This document shows positions 27,634-36,420 of a DNA stretch of 64,000 nt, piece by piece. Within the stretch, counting starts at the first letter, position 1; every line of letters begins with the position of its first letter. The stretch comes from Aeromicrobium sp. 9AM (GTDB lineage Bacteria; Actinomycetota; Actinomycetes; Propionibacteriales; Nocardioidaceae). Below the pieces are notes generated by a model, which worked only from the letters and a program-made list of their open reading frames with translations, did no database searches and was not told the DNA's origin. Where the stretch lies: the NCBI RefSeq assembly GCF_902506105.1, contig NZ_LR733304.1:1907458-1971457 (forward strand). The letters run 5' to 3'. Both the position numbers and the translations under genes were made by a program.

Positions 27634-27719
27634 CGCTCCACTCGCGACAGCCGCTGACCCGCGCGCGGCGTACCGTGGCAGGTACGTGACTGAGGTCGGG
27701 GGCCGAGGCGGGGTTTCCC

Positions 27720-28181
27720 ATGGACGTACAGCTGGTGATCGACATCCACCGGCACTTCGATGCTCCACGTGAACGGGTCTACCGAGCGTTCACCGACGCA
27801 GCGGAGCTGACCGAGTGGTTGGGCCCGTATGCGGGTTGGGTCGTACCGGGCACCGTCTCGATCGAGGCCAGGGTCGGGGGCCACCGCCGGCTCTCGATGG
27901 AGACCTACAGCGGCTCGATGAGCTGGACGGTCGAGACGATCTACACCGAGGTCGTCGAGAACACCCGGCTCGTCGGGTCCGAGACCGTGACGGGATTCCC
28001 GGCGTTCGAGGGCGCCGACCCGATCACGGTCAGCCTCGAGTTCTTCGACGAGAACGACGGAACGCGGCTCGAGCTGCACGCCGGGCCGTGCCCGCGTGAG
28101 GCGGAGAGGACGAGCCGCGACTTCTGGATGCAGTCGTTCAGCAAGCTCGACAGCTTCCTGGCCCGCCAAGAACACACCTGA
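27720..28181 (+). CDS. SRPBCC (AHSA1-type) domain protein
   Basis: 153 aa, ATG 27720. The AHSA1/START-like pattern shows as IDIHRHFDAPRERVYRAFTD, ELTEWLGP, a central GGHRRLSME strand set, and the C-terminal long helix DFWMQSFSKLDSFL. Such single-domain proteins bind small hydrophobic ligands and are often encoded with ArsR regulators, as in the similar gene at 28894. No function is known for this one. Confidence 0.8.
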   Translation: MDVQLVIDIHRHFDAPRERVYRAFTDAAELTEWLGPYAGWVVPGTVSIEARVGGHRRLSMETYSGSMSWTVETIYTEVVENTRLVGSETVTGFPAFEGADPITVSLEFFDENDGTRLELHAGPCPREAERTSRDFWMQSFSKLDSFLARQEHT

Positions 28182-28187
28182 CAAAGC

Positions 28188-28469
28188 CTACGAACGGTTG
28201 CCGATCTGTACGCCCTTGGCGACCGCAGCCACGATCGTGGCAAAGAATCCGACCACACCGACAAGCGATCCGACGAGCGCCAGGGCTGCTGCCGCAGCCG
28301 AGTCCTGGCCGGCACAGAGGGCGACGACGGCGCTGCCAACGACCAACATCACGAGCCCGATGATCGCCCAGCCGCCGATCTCGTCGCCGTGAGTCTCGGT
28401 CGGAGGCGGCGTGGGGCGCTCCTCCCGCTTTGGCGTGAGCGAACCGAGATCGCGAAACTCGTCAGTCAT
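28188..28469 (-). CDS. small membrane protein, unknown function
   Basis: 93 aa from ATG 28469. A charged, proline-rich N-terminal region of about 35 residues precedes two hydrophobic helices (IGGWAIIGLVMLVVGSAVVAL and ALALVGSLVGVVGFFATIVAAV). The C-terminus is short and basic. I do not recognise a family. The gene is convergent with the SRPBCC gene 7 bp away. Confidence 0.6.
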   Translation of the reverse strand: MTDEFRDLGSLTPKREERPTPPPTETHGDEIGGWAIIGLVMLVVGSAVVALCAGQDSAAAAALALVGSLVGVVGFFATIVAAVAKGVQIGNRS

Positions 28470-28515
28470 GGCGGCAGCGTAGTGGAGCAGCTCGGTGCCC
28501 CATCCACAACTCGAT

Positions 28516-28540
28516 GGTTGTGCAAGCGTTCGGTTGTGCA
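28516..28540 (+). promoter_or_regulatory. direct repeat GGTTGTGCA, candidate ArsR operator
   Basis: GGTTGTGCA occurs at 28516-28524 and 28532-28540, 16 bp apart, immediately before the ArsR start at 28553. A CAAC...GTTG inverted repeat overlaps the first copy. The position suits autoregulation. Confidence 0.4.
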
Positions 28541-28552
28541 TATGCTGACGGC

Positions 28553-28897
28553 ATGACAGTCATCGATGACGACCTGGACCTGGTGTTCGCGGCGCTCGCG
28601 GACTCGACCAGACGCTCGATCCTCGAGCGCCTCGCCGAGGGCGACGCCACCGTCAGCCAGCTCGCCGAACCGTTCAGCATGACCCAGCAGGCGGTGTCCA
28701 AGCACCTCAAGGTGCTCGAGCGTGCCCACCTCATCTCCCGCACCAGGGCCGCCCAGTCCCGGCCCTGCCGGCTCGACGCCGAGCGGCTCGCCGCAGCGGT
28801 TGGCTGGATCGAGCGCCACCGCCAGGTCTGGTCCGATCGCCACGACCGGCTCGAGGCGCACCTCGCGACGCTGCCTCCCGAAGGGGGCACGGCATGA
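28553..28897 (+). CDS. ArsR-family winged-helix regulator
   Basis: 114 aa from ATG 28553. The winged helix is clear (FAALADSTRRSILERLAEGD, then EPFSMTQQAVSKHLKVLERAHLI). No cysteine metal site is present, so it belongs to the non-metal ArsR class paired with SRPBCC genes. The stop overlaps the next start (ATGA), so it is co-translated with the SRPBCC protein. Confidence 0.88.
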   Translation: MTVIDDDLDLVFAALADSTRRSILERLAEGDATVSQLAEPFSMTQQAVSKHLKVLERAHLISRTRAAQSRPCRLDAERLAAAVGWIERHRQVWSDRHDRLEAHLATLPPEGGTA

Positions 28898-29343
28898 CCG
28901 AGACCGGCGAGATGACGTTCCGCAAGGTGCACCGGGCATCGCCCGAGCGACTCTTCGACTGCATGACGACGCCCGAGCACCTGACCCACTTCTGGGGGCC
29001 GACCGGCACGACCACGCCGATCGACAACATCACGGTCGACCTGCGACCGGGCGGCGTCTTCGAGACCACGATGGTCAACGAGGCCGACGGTGGGGCGTAC
29101 GCGATGAAGGCGGTCTACGCCGAGGTGAGCCGCCCCGATCGCCTCGTGTGGGTCGAGGCCGGGGTCGAGGGCGGCATGCGCACCGAGGTCACGTTCACCG
29201 ACCTCGGTGACGGCCGCACCGAGGTCGTGACCCACCAGACGAACGTCCCCGCGGCGTACCTCAGCGCCGAGGCACAGGCCGGGTTCAAGACGAGCCTCGA
29301 CCGCTTCGACACCTACCTCGCCTCGCTCGAGCGCGAGCAATGA
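28894..29343 (+). CDS. SRPBCC (AHSA1-type) domain protein paired with ArsR
   Basis: 149 aa, ATG 28894, overlapping the ArsR stop. The AHSA1 pattern reads FRKVHRASPERLFDCMTTPE, HLTHFWGP, DLRPGGVFETTM and the terminal helix AGFKTSLDRFDTYLASL. ArsR-SRPBCC pairs are widespread in actinobacteria, and the SRPBCC partner is thought to bind or act on a small ligand. The following hydrolase starts 13 bp later and probably belongs to the same operon. Confidence 0.85.
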   Translation: MTETGEMTFRKVHRASPERLFDCMTTPEHLTHFWGPTGTTTPIDNITVDLRPGGVFETTMVNEADGGAYAMKAVYAEVSRPDRLVWVEAGVEGGMRTEVTFTDLGDGRTEVVTHQTNVPAAYLSAEAQAGFKTSLDRFDTYLASLEREQ

Positions 29344-29356
29344 CAGGAGCCTGAGC

Positions 29357-30151
29357 ATGGCAACACTCACCTCGCCCGACGGAACCACCATCGCGTACGA
29401 CCAGGTCGGAGCCGGGCCGCCGATCATCCTGGTCGACGGTGCGATGTGCTACTGCGGGGCCGGACCCATGGACGCGCTCGCCGAGCGCCTCGCGGAGCAC
29501 TTCACCGTGTTCACCTACGACCGGCGCGGCCGCGGCGAGAGCACCGACACCGCGCCGTACGCGGTGGAGCGCGAGGTCGAGGACCTCCGCACGCTGATCG
29601 ACGCCGCGGGCGGGCCAGCCAGCGTCTACGCGATCTCGTCGGGCGTCGCCCTCGCCCTCGCCACCGCCGCAGCGGGCGCGGGCATTCCCCGGCTGGCGCT
29701 GTACGAGCCGCCGTACCTCGCCGGACTCGAGGAGAGCGGGCGGGCCGAGACGTACACGGCCCAGCTCAACGAGCTGCTCCAGGCCGGCGACCGAGGTGGC
29801 GCGGTCGCCCTGTTCATGGCCCGGGTCGGCATCCCACAGCAGGTGATCGACGGCATGCGCGGCAGCCCGGGCTGGCCCCGGATGGAGGCGATCGCGCCGA
29901 CACTGGCCTACGACGACAAGCTGCTCGCCGGTGGACGTGTCCCACACGAGATCGCCGCGCAGATCACCGCGCCTGTGCTCCTGCTCAGCGGCAGCGCGAG
30001 TCCTGAGAGCCTGCAGCAGGCAGCCGCGGCGACGGCGGTCGCGTTGCCCAACGCCACGCACAGGACGCTGGAGGGACAGACCCACGACGTCGCGCCGGAC
30101 GTGCTGGCGCCGGTGCTGGCGGAGTTCTTCCGCTCGTCAGTCGCGGCGTAG
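29357..30151 (+). CDS. alpha/beta hydrolase
   Basis: 264 aa, ATG 29357. The alpha/beta hydrolase core is visible: oxyanion region ILVDGAM, YDRRGRGES, and the nucleophile elbow AISSG. Ser94 is the expected nucleophile, but the usual first Gly of GxSxG is Ala92. The acid and the His (GQTHDVAPDVLAPVL) follow. The substrate is unknown. It ends inside the 3' end of the convergent gene at 30137. Confidence 0.82.
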   Translation: MATLTSPDGTTIAYDQVGAGPPIILVDGAMCYCGAGPMDALAERLAEHFTVFTYDRRGRGESTDTAPYAVEREVEDLRTLIDAAGGPASVYAISSGVALALATAAAGAGIPRLALYEPPYLAGLEESGRAETYTAQLNELLQAGDRGGAVALFMARVGIPQQVIDGMRGSPGWPRMEAIAPTLAYDDKLLAGGRVPHEIAAQITAPVLLLSGSASPESLQQAAAATAVALPNATHRTLEGQTHDVAPDVLAPVLAEFFRSSVAA

Positions 30152-30712
30152 GCCGAGCGTCGAGAGCGCCTTCGGCGTGAGGGCTCCCCCGGCCTCGCCA
30201 CGGTCGACCGGGGTGAGGAACCCGCGCTTGCGCGACTCCGCCACGCGATTGGTCCAGGTGCCGGCCGTGCCGCCGAAGCGCTCGGCGAGCACCTTGGACG
30301 GCGTACGTACTCCCGACTCCACCAGCGCGACGTACTCGAACGCGAGGGCGGCGAGCGCGTCGTCCCCGCTGCCGAACGTGCCGCCGCTCTCCTCGAGCAG
30401 TTCGCAGAGCCGCAGTCGCGGGGCGGGCGGCGGGGACGCGAGCGAGTCCTTGGTGGCGAGCCGCTTGGCCTCCGACAGCAGCGCACCCAGGGGCAGCTCG
30501 CGTACGTCGTTGCCGCTGATGCTCGACTCGGCGTCGAGGAGCCGCAGCGTGACCTCGCGAACGGTCCACTGCCGGTGCGTCCCACGGCGGTGCAGGCGCA
30601 CCCCGACGCCCCAGTCGTCAGCCAGCCGGAGCGCCACGAGACGGTCGCCCTCGGCGTCGGCCAGGACGGCATGCGGTTCGAGCAGATCGTCGAGCATCTC
30701 CTCGAGGCTCAT
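30137..30712 (-). CDS. hypothetical protein with C-terminal HTH-like segment
   Basis: 191 aa, ATG 30712. I do not recognise the family. The C-terminal third (TPSKVLAERFGGTAGTWTNR, then ESRKRGFLTP) has the form of a winged helix that prevents promiscuous binding of adjacent DNA, followed by LTPKAL, a common ending in small actinobacterial regulators. The N-terminal half is mixed alpha/beta. It overlaps the 3' end of the convergent hydrolase gene by 15 bp. Confidence 0.55.
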   Translation of the reverse strand: MSLEEMLDDLLEPHAVLADAEGDRLVALRLADDWGVGVRLHRRGTHRQWTVREVTLRLLDAESSISGNDVRELPLGALLSEAKRLATKDSLASPPPAPRLRLCELLEESGGTFGSGDDALAALAFEYVALVESGVRTPSKVLAERFGGTAGTWTNRVAESRKRGFLTPVDRGEAGGALTPKALSTLGLRRD

Positions 30713-30758
30713 CGCCGCTCCTCAGTGGTAGTGACTTGACGTTACCACCACGGGCCCG

Positions 30759-31640
30759 TCACGTCAGGTGCTCAGCAGCGGCCTCGCGGATGGCTCGAGC
30801 CGTCGCCTCGAGCGCGCGGGTCTGCAGGGTCCACTGCTGCCAGTAGAGCGTGACGTCCACGTGGCGGGCCGGGTCGACGTTGACGAGCCGGCCGGCCGCT
30901 TCGCGCTCCTCGGACTGCTCCTTGGGCAGCATCCCCCAGCCCAGACCCAGCGCAATCGCCTCGGCGAACTGCGACGACGCCGGGATGTGCTGCCGTGGCG
31001 GATCCAGCCGGCGACGGCTGCGCTGACGCAGGTAGGCGTCCTGCAGGTCGTCGTTGCGGTCGAACACCACGACCGGAGCCACCGCCAGGCTGGCCGTATC
31101 GACACCGTCCGCGAACCAGGTGGCGGCGAACGCCGGACTCGCCATCGGCCGATAGCGCATCGTGCCGAGTCGGCTCGACCGGCACCCTTGCACGGGTGCC
31201 GCGTCGGAGGTGACGGCGGCCATGACCGTCCCGGAGCGCAGCAGCTCGGCCGTACGCCCTTCGTCCTCGCGCCGCACGTCGAAGTAGGCCGAGCCCGTCA
31301 GCGACGCCAGCGCCGGCAGGACCCAGGTGGCCAGCGAGTCGCCATTGACCGCCAACGGGATCGTCGGGAGCCGCTGCTCGTCCGGGTCGGCCTCGACTCG
31401 TACGTCCTGCACGAGCGCCTCGACCTGTCGTGCCAGCCGCAGGTAGGCGTGGCCCGCCTCCGTGGCCTCGGTCGGCTTGGTCCGGCGTACGAGCACGCGT
31501 CCCGCCGACTGCTCCAGCGCCTTGATGCGCTGGCTGACGGCGGACGGCGTCAGGTGCAGCGCGGCGGCCGCCGCGTCGAACGATCCCTCGTCGACGACAG
31601 CCGCGAGGGCGCGGAGCTGCGAGAGATCAACGTCAGCCAC
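30759..31640 (-). CDS. lysG: LysR-family regulator of lysine/arginine export
   Basis: 293 aa, ATG 31640. LysG/ArgP-type: HTH LRALAAVVDEGSFDAAAAAL and PSAVSQRIKALEQSAGRVLV, then the co-inducer domain with LGLGWGMLPKEQ, typical of the ArgP/LysG branch. It is divergent from lysE (72 bp between starts). LysG activates lysE in response to basic amino acids. Confidence 0.92.
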   Translation of the reverse strand: MADVDLSQLRALAAVVDEGSFDAAAAALHLTPSAVSQRIKALEQSAGRVLVRRTKPTEATEAGHAYLRLARQVEALVQDVRVEADPDEQRLPTIPLAVNGDSLATWVLPALASLTGSAYFDVRREDEGRTAELLRSGTVMAAVTSDAAPVQGCRSSRLGTMRYRPMASPAFAATWFADGVDTASLAVAPVVVFDRNDDLQDAYLRQRSRRRLDPPRQHIPASSQFAEAIALGLGWGMLPKEQSEEREAAGRLVNVDPARHVDVTLYWQQWTLQTRALEATARAIREAAAEHLT

Positions 31641-31711
31641 ATCAGCGATGCTAATGCATCATTCATAACCTGAACTGGTCTTCAGAGCCTAGGGCCCGGA
31701 GAATTGTTGCC

Positions 31712-32338
31712 ATGGACCACGCCGCACTCGTTGCCACGCTCGCAGGGGCCGGGTTCGGCCTGTCCCTCATCGTCGCGATCGGCGCGCAGAATGCCTTCGT
31801 GCTGCGTCAGGGCCTGCGCGGCGAGCACGTCCTCGTCGTCGTGCTGATCTGCGCGGTCTCCGACGTCATCCTCATCGCGCTCGGCATCGCCGGCGTCGGG
31901 AGCCTGCTGGAGCTCGCTCCGTGGCTGCTCGACGCGATGCGGATCGGCGGAGCTGCCTTCCTGCTCACGTACGCCGTGATCGCCGGACGCCGTGCGCTAC
32001 GTCCCGGCGAGCTGGACGCCGAGACGTCGGGGGCGCCGGTCGCGTTGTGGCCCACGGTCCTGACCGCTGTCGCGCTGACCTGGCTGAATCCTCACGTCTA
32101 CCTCGACACGATCCTCCTGCTGGGCTCCGTCGCGGGCACGCACGGCGACAATCGCTGGTGGTTCGGGGTCGGCGCAGCGGCGGGGTCGATCGTCTGGTTC
32201 GCGTCTCTGGGGTTCGGCGCGCGGCTGTTGCGGCCACTGTTCGCGAAGCCGGCGGCGTGGCGGATCCTCGATGCCCTGATCGCTTTCATCATGGCGGCGA
32301 TCGCCCTCAGCCTGCTGCACGGTCTAATGGAGGGGTGA
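31712..32338 (+). CDS. lysE: LysE-family L-lysine/L-arginine exporter
   Basis: 208 aa, ATG 31712. Six hydrophobic helices are visible, with the LysE motif GFGLSLIVAIGAQNAFVLRQG at the N-terminus and TWLNPHVYLDTILLLGS in the middle. It exports excess basic amino acids using the proton gradient. It overlaps the following fluC start (GTGA), so the fluoride channel genes are read with it. Confidence 0.94.
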   Translation: MDHAALVATLAGAGFGLSLIVAIGAQNAFVLRQGLRGEHVLVVVLICAVSDVILIALGIAGVGSLLELAPWLLDAMRIGGAAFLLTYAVIAGRRALRPGELDAETSGAPVALWPTVLTAVALTWLNPHVYLDTILLLGSVAGTHGDNRWWFGVGAAAGSIVWFASLGFGARLLRPLFAKPAAWRILDALIAFIMAAIALSLLHGLMEG

Positions 32339-32715
32339 GGTCCTTTGCTCTCGTCGCCGTCGGTGGCGCCGCGGGCACCCTCAGCCGATACGGCGTTGCC
32401 GAGGCACTCGATGCCGACCGGCTCTTCCCGCTGGCGACATTCCTGGTCAATGTCACGGGTTCGTTCGCCCTCGGGGCACTGCTGGCTGTCCTGCTCGTAC
32501 GCGACGACAGTGCACCCGCTAACCGGCTGCGACTGCTCCTCGGCACGGGCTTCCTCGGCGGCTACACGACGTACAGCGCGCTCGCGGTCGAGACCGACGC
32601 GCTGCTGCGGGGTGACCACGTCGCGCTCGGACTGACGTACGCCGTCGGCAGCCTCGTCGCCGGTCTCCTCGCCGCCTTCGCGGGCGTTGCCACCGGCCGC
32701 GCGGTGGCACGATGA
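32335..32715 (+). CDS. crcB: fluoride channel subunit (FluC/CrcB), first copy
   Basis: 126 aa from GTG 32335, overlapping the lysE stop. It carries the Fluc pattern GGAAGTLSRYG, FLVNVTGSFALG and GTGFLGGYTTYSAL, and four membrane helices. Fluc proteins work as antiparallel dimers that leak fluoride out of the cell. Together with the next gene it probably forms a heterodimer. No fluoride riboswitch is visible upstream, because the preceding DNA is lysE coding sequence. Confidence 0.93.
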   Translation: MRSFALVAVGGAAGTLSRYGVAEALDADRLFPLATFLVNVTGSFALGALLAVLLVRDDSAPANRLRLLLGTGFLGGYTTYSALAVETDALLRGDHVALGLTYAVGSLVAGLLAAFAGVATGRAVAR

Positions 32716-33068
32716 CCCCGTTGCTCATGGCGCTGGCCGGCGGCCTCGGCGCCGGATCGCGTTGGTCGCTCGACGCCTGGCTCCGGCCCCGCGTCTCGCC
32801 CCGGCTCCCCTGGTCGACCCACGTGATCAACATCAGCGGCTCACTGCTGCTCGGACTGATCGTCGGTCTCGGCGCCGACGACACCTGGCACACGGTGCTC
32901 GGCACCGGATTCCTCGGCGGCTACACGACGTTCAGCACCGCGAGCGTCGAGTCCGTGCACCTGGCCATCGAGGGTCGCTACCGCACTGCGACGGTCAACG
33001 CCGTCGGCATGCTCGTGCTGAGCATCGCGGCAGCAGCACTCGGCTACGCCGTCGGGCGCACGCTGTAG
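32712..33068 (+). CDS. crcB: fluoride channel subunit (FluC/CrcB), second copy
   Basis: 118 aa, ATG 32712 overlapping the first copy (ATGA). Motifs are GGLGAGSRWSLD, HVINISGSLLLG and GTGFLGGYTTFSTAS. The paired arrangement is usual in actinobacteria. Its stop directly abuts the stop of the convergent gene at 33069. Confidence 0.93.
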   Translation: MTPLLMALAGGLGAGSRWSLDAWLRPRVSPRLPWSTHVINISGSLLLGLIVGLGADDTWHTVLGTGFLGGYTTFSTASVESVHLAIEGRYRTATVNAVGMLVLSIAAAALGYAVGRTL

Positions 33069-33827
33069 CTACTTCGCGGCAGCGACGGCAGCGTCGATGG
33101 CTTCGGACGACGCGGCAACCTGCTTGCCGTCGATGACAATCGTCGGAGTGCTTCCGATCCCATCGTCATCCCCCGCCTTGAGGGCCTTGCGCACCCATGG
33201 CTCGAAGGTCTTGTCCTTGACGTCCGCGTCGATGCCCGTGACTCCGACCTCCTTGGCCAGCGCGATCAGAGCAGAGTCGCTGAGGCCCGCGCCACCCTCA
33301 GGGGGTTGGTTGGCGTAGAGCAGGTCGTGGAACTTCTTGAACGCGGCGACGCCGCCCTTGTCGAGCACCGCCATCGCGGCACTCGCGGATCGCGTGGAGT
33401 ACTCCGTCGAGCTCCTGGAGTCGAGGAACGCGAAGATGCGGTACTCGATCGTGATCTTGCCCTGCTTGACCAGGTCGTCGAGATGGGCGCCGCTCTGCTC
33501 CTCGAACGCCTTGCACGACGGGCACTGGAAGTCCTCGTAGGCGATGACCGTGACCGGATCAGTGCCAGCCGCACCACCCGCATCGGCAGCGCCGTAGACG
33601 ACGCCGTACGTGGAGTTGGTGTGCGCGGGCTTGACCAGCGGACCGACCGGCTTGTCGTCGCCGCCGGTCGATGACACCGCCCACGCACCCAGTGCGATCA
33701 GGGCCACGACCACCACGGCGATGGCGACCGTGATCAGGTTGCGCTGCTTGCGGTCAGCCTTCTCCCGCTCCTTGCGCATCTGCTCCGCACGCTCGGCGCG
33801 TTGCTTGCGGTCGGAGGCGGCAGCCAT
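33069..33827 (-). CDS. membrane-anchored DsbA-like thioredoxin-fold protein, copy 2
   Basis: 252 aa, ATG 33827. A basic N-terminal cytoplasmic stretch (about 25 residues, RKEREKADRKQRN) leads into one membrane helix (LITVAIAVVVVALIALGAWAV). A DsbA/DSBA-oxidoreductase domain with active site CPSC follows. The orientation puts the thioredoxin fold outside the membrane, where it would make or shuffle disulfides. It lies 9 bp behind a close paralogue (33837-34601). The N-terminal anchor is nearly the same in both, so they arose by tandem duplication. Confidence 0.88.
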   Translation of the reverse strand: MAAASDRKQRAERAEQMRKEREKADRKQRNLITVAIAVVVVALIALGAWAVSSTGGDDKPVGPLVKPAHTNSTYGVVYGAADAGGAAGTDPVTVIAYEDFQCPSCKAFEEQSGAHLDDLVKQGKITIEYRIFAFLDSRSSTEYSTRSASAAMAVLDKGGVAAFKKFHDLLYANQPPEGGAGLSDSALIALAKEVGVTGIDADVKDKTFEPWVRKALKAGDDDGIGSTPTIVIDGKQVAASSEAIDAAVAAAK

Positions 33828-33836
33828 GGCGGCGGA

Positions 33837-34601
33837 TCAGCTCTTCTTGGCGGCGGCGATGGCCTTCTGCAGGTTGGCCACGGTCGGGCTCTCGATCGCC
33901 TTGCCGTCGACCAACACGGTCGGGGTCGCGCTGACCTTGTCATCGCGTGATGCGTCAGTCGCCTTGCCCATGAACTTGCCGTACTTCTCGGACTTGATGC
34001 ACGAGTCGATTCCTGTCGTGCCGGCCTGCTTGGCATAGTCGATCAGCTCGGCATCCGTGCGCCCGTTGGCACCCTCTTCGGGCTGGTTGGCGTAGAGCAC
34101 GTCATGCATCTTCTTCCAGCCCTTGACGCCGTCCTTCTCCAGCACGCAGTAGGCAGCGCTGCCGGCGCGCGTCGAGTACTTGTTGCCGTTGCTCCGGTCA
34201 TCAAGGAACGCGATCGGGCGGTACTCGACGGTGATGTCACCCTTGGCCACGGCGTCGGTCAGGAACGCGCCGCTCTGCTGCTCGAAGTTGAGGCACGCCG
34301 GGCACTGGAAGTCCTCGTACGCGATGACCTTGACCGGGTCCGTTGCGGGCTTGCCGGTCGCCACCTCGGTCGTGTAGTCGACGCCGAGGTCCTTGGTGAC
34401 GCTGGGGGGCGTGATGACCTTGCCGACCGTCTTGTTCTTGTCGCTCTCGCTCTTGATGGCATATCCACCAACAGCGATCAGGGCGATGACCACCACGACG
34501 ATTCCCACCGTGATCAGGTTGCGCTGCTTGCGATCGGCCTTCTCGCGTTCCTTGCGCATCTGCTCCGCGCGGGCGGCTCGCTGCTGACGTTCGTTGCTCA
34601 C
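33837..34601 (-). CDS. membrane-anchored DsbA-like thioredoxin-fold protein, copy 1
   Basis: 254 aa, ATG 34601. Same architecture as the downstream paralogue: a charged cytoplasmic N-terminus, one helix (LITVGIVVVVIALIAVGGYAI), then the thioredoxin fold with CPAC. The cis-Pro region near SATPTVLVDGK is intact. Two extra Cys (YCVLE and DSCIK) are absent from the paralogue and may form a structural disulfide. It is the first gene of the pair and is divergent from orn. Confidence 0.88.
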   Translation of the reverse strand: MSNERQQRAARAEQMRKEREKADRKQRNLITVGIVVVVIALIAVGGYAIKSESDKNKTVGKVITPPSVTKDLGVDYTTEVATGKPATDPVKVIAYEDFQCPACLNFEQQSGAFLTDAVAKGDITVEYRPIAFLDDRSNGNKYSTRAGSAAYCVLEKDGVKGWKKMHDVLYANQPEEGANGRTDAELIDYAKQAGTTGIDSCIKSEKYGKFMGKATDASRDDKVSATPTVLVDGKAIESPTVANLQKAIAAAKKS

Positions 34602-34736
34602 TGGGTTCTCCTGGGTCGGGCGGTCACCATGGGGACCAACGCGGCTCGCTCGTGGAAGGTTCCATCAGACCCTATCGGCCCGTACGAAGGGCGGTGACGA
34701 CATGTGCCGTCTGCAGGGCGTACTAGTGTCGGGCGC

Positions 34737-35360
34737 GTGAATGACAAGCTGGTGTGGATCGACTGCGAGATGACCGGACTCTCGCTCGAGACCGATGCAT
34801 TGGTCGAGGTGGCCGCCCTGGTCACCGACTACGACCTCAACGTCCTCGGCGACGGGATCGACCTCATCGTCAAGCCCCCGCAGGCCGCGCTCGAGCAGAT
34901 GAACGACTTCGTCCGCGACATGCACACCAGCTCCGGGCTGCTGACCGAGCTCGACGGCGGGCTGAGCCTGCGCGACGCCGAGGAGCAGGTGCTCACGTAC
35001 GTCCGCGAGTTCGTCAAGGAGCCCGGCAAGGCGCCGATGGCCGGCAACACGATCGGCACCGACCGGTCGTTCCTGGCGCGCGACATGACCGAGCTCGAGA
35101 GCTGGCTGCACTACCGGGTCATCGACGTCTCGTCGATCAAGGAGCTGGCCCGGCAGTGGTTCCCGCGCGCCTACTTCGCGGCGCCGGCCAAGGCCGGGCA
35201 CCACCGCGCCCTGGTCGACATCCAGGAGAGCATCGAGGAGCTGCGCTACTACCGCCGGGCCGTTTTCACCCCGGATCCCGGCATCGACACCGAGACCGCC
35301 AAGGCCATCGCCGCCGAGGTCGCCGGATCCGTGACGGGTGGGGCCCGGCCTACGGTCTGA
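34737..35360 (+). CDS. orn: oligoribonuclease
   Basis: 207 aa from GTG 34737. DEDDh exonuclease: WIDCEMTGL (Asp, Glu), GNTIGTDRSFL (Asp) and HHRALVDIQESIEEL (His, Asp). Orn degrades 2-5 nt RNAs and the linear dinucleotides left from cyclic di-nucleotide turnover. tRNA-His follows 61 bp downstream, as commonly seen in actinobacteria. Confidence 0.96.
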   Translation: MNDKLVWIDCEMTGLSLETDALVEVAALVTDYDLNVLGDGIDLIVKPPQAALEQMNDFVRDMHTSSGLLTELDGGLSLRDAEEQVLTYVREFVKEPGKAPMAGNTIGTDRSFLARDMTELESWLHYRVIDVSSIKELARQWFPRAYFAAPAKAGHHRALVDIQESIEELRYYRRAVFTPDPGIDTETAKAIAAEVAGSVTGGARPTV

Positions 35361-35421
35361 AGCTCCCGAGGTCTGCGTTAGACTGGCCGACGCCGTGTCG
35401 GGCGTATGCCCGGCACGCGTG

Positions 35422-35494
35422 GTGGGCGTAGCTCAGTTGGTAGAGCACCGGCTTGTGGTGCCGGTGGCCGCGGGTTCAAGTCCCGTCGTCCACC
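35422..35494 (+). tRNA. tRNA-His(GTG)
   Basis: 73 nt. Acceptor GTGGGCG/CGTCCAC, anticodon loop TTGTGGT with anticodon GTG, T arm GCGGG-TTCAAGT-CCCGT. The G at 35421 can serve as the G-1 typical of tRNA-His. Confidence 0.96.
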
Positions 35495-35501
35495 CCACGT
35501 G

Positions 35502-35543
35502 ACTGGCCCCCTCGCTGCGAAGAAGCAGCGCGGGGGCCAGCTC
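35502..35543 (+). terminator. terminator after tRNA-His
   Basis: CTGGCCCCCTCGCTGC and GCAGCGCGGGGGCCAG (35503-35539) pair into a long GC-rich stem with one mismatch around a GAAGAA loop just after the tRNA. Confidence 0.8.
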
Positions 35544-35646
35544 TGTGTGTGCCGGGTGTCACGGCTCGTGGTTGTTGAAAAACACTCCCGGGTCAGGACG
35601 GGCTTCACTACACTGACTCGACCCTTCAAGACGGAAGCCCTCTCCC

Positions 35647-36378
35647 ATGCGCGCACGCATCGCCATCCTCGTCGCAGCTGTCCTCACAGCACTGACGATC
35701 ACCTCCGCCAGCGTGACCTCGCCCGCACAGGCCCTGGACACCCGCAGCGGTGTCGTCCTGGTCTTCGGCGACTCGATCACGCAGCGCTACACCGACGACC
35801 CCAAGGATCCCCAGCAGGGCTGGTGGTCATTCCTGGCCTACAAGCGCGACCTCTACCCCGTCACCTCGGCACAGGGCGGCGGCGGGTTGATCAAGAAGGG
35901 CTACAGCTGCACCGGCACCGCCGTCCGCGAGCGCTCTGCGGCCGTCATCAACCGCGTGAAGCCGGACGAGATCTGGATCGCCGTGGGCGTCAACGACACC
36001 AAGATCTGCAAGAACGGAAAGGCGATCACCATGAGCGCCTCCTTCCGCACAAGAGCCGCGACCGCGTACTTCAAGAGCCTCGCCGCCCAGGCCGACTCGA
36101 TGGGGATCTCGCGCAAGAACATCTACGTCACCGTCCCGTGGGGCATCAACGGGCTGTCGTACCGCAAGGCCATCGTCGAGACCTACAGCGCGACTGCGCG
36201 AGCGGCTGGACTGCAGTTCGTGAACGTGCCGCACATGGATTCCTCCATGACGCAGGACGGCACGCACCCCAGACTCAAGGGTTCGCTCTACATCTACCGG
36301 ACGTTGAGGGACCACATGAAGCCCCACGTCGGCCCCTTGGAGCCGACCGAGGCACCCACGGTGACCTCGATCCAGTAG
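35647..36378 (+). CDS. secreted SGNH-family hydrolase
   Basis: 243 aa, ATG 35647. A signal peptide covers residues 1-30 (cleavage near AQALD). SGNH blocks are all present: FGDSITQRY (nucleophile Ser), GGGG as oxyanion glycine, GVNDTK (Asn), and DGTHP with the catalytic Asp and His. It probably acts outside the cell as an esterase or lipase on lipids or acetylated cell-wall sugars. The substrate cannot be read. A single transcription unit with its own terminator. Confidence 0.87.
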   Translation: MRARIAILVAAVLTALTITSASVTSPAQALDTRSGVVLVFGDSITQRYTDDPKDPQQGWWSFLAYKRDLYPVTSAQGGGGLIKKGYSCTGTAVRERSAAVINRVKPDEIWIAVGVNDTKICKNGKAITMSASFRTRAATAYFKSLAAQADSMGISRKNIYVTVPWGINGLSYRKAIVETYSATARAAGLQFVNVPHMDSSMTQDGTHPRLKGSLYIYRTLRDHMKPHVGPLEPTEAPTVTSIQ

Positions 36379-36391
36379 CCATCCGTCAAGG

Positions 36392-36415
36392 CCCCCGCTC
36401 CACCAGGAGCGGGGG
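36392..36415. terminator. terminator hairpin between convergent genes
   Basis: CCCCCGCTCC (36392-36401) and GGAGCGGGGG (36406-36415) pair perfectly across ACCA. TCTTG follows on the plus strand. It serves the SGNH gene and possibly the convergent DUF4097 gene. Confidence 0.85.
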
Positions 36416-36420
36416 TCTTG

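Noticed and set aside
32200-32400. Fluoride riboswitch in front of the two fluC genes
   Set aside because: The upstream sequence is lysE coding DNA with overlapping stop and start; no room and no matching fold.
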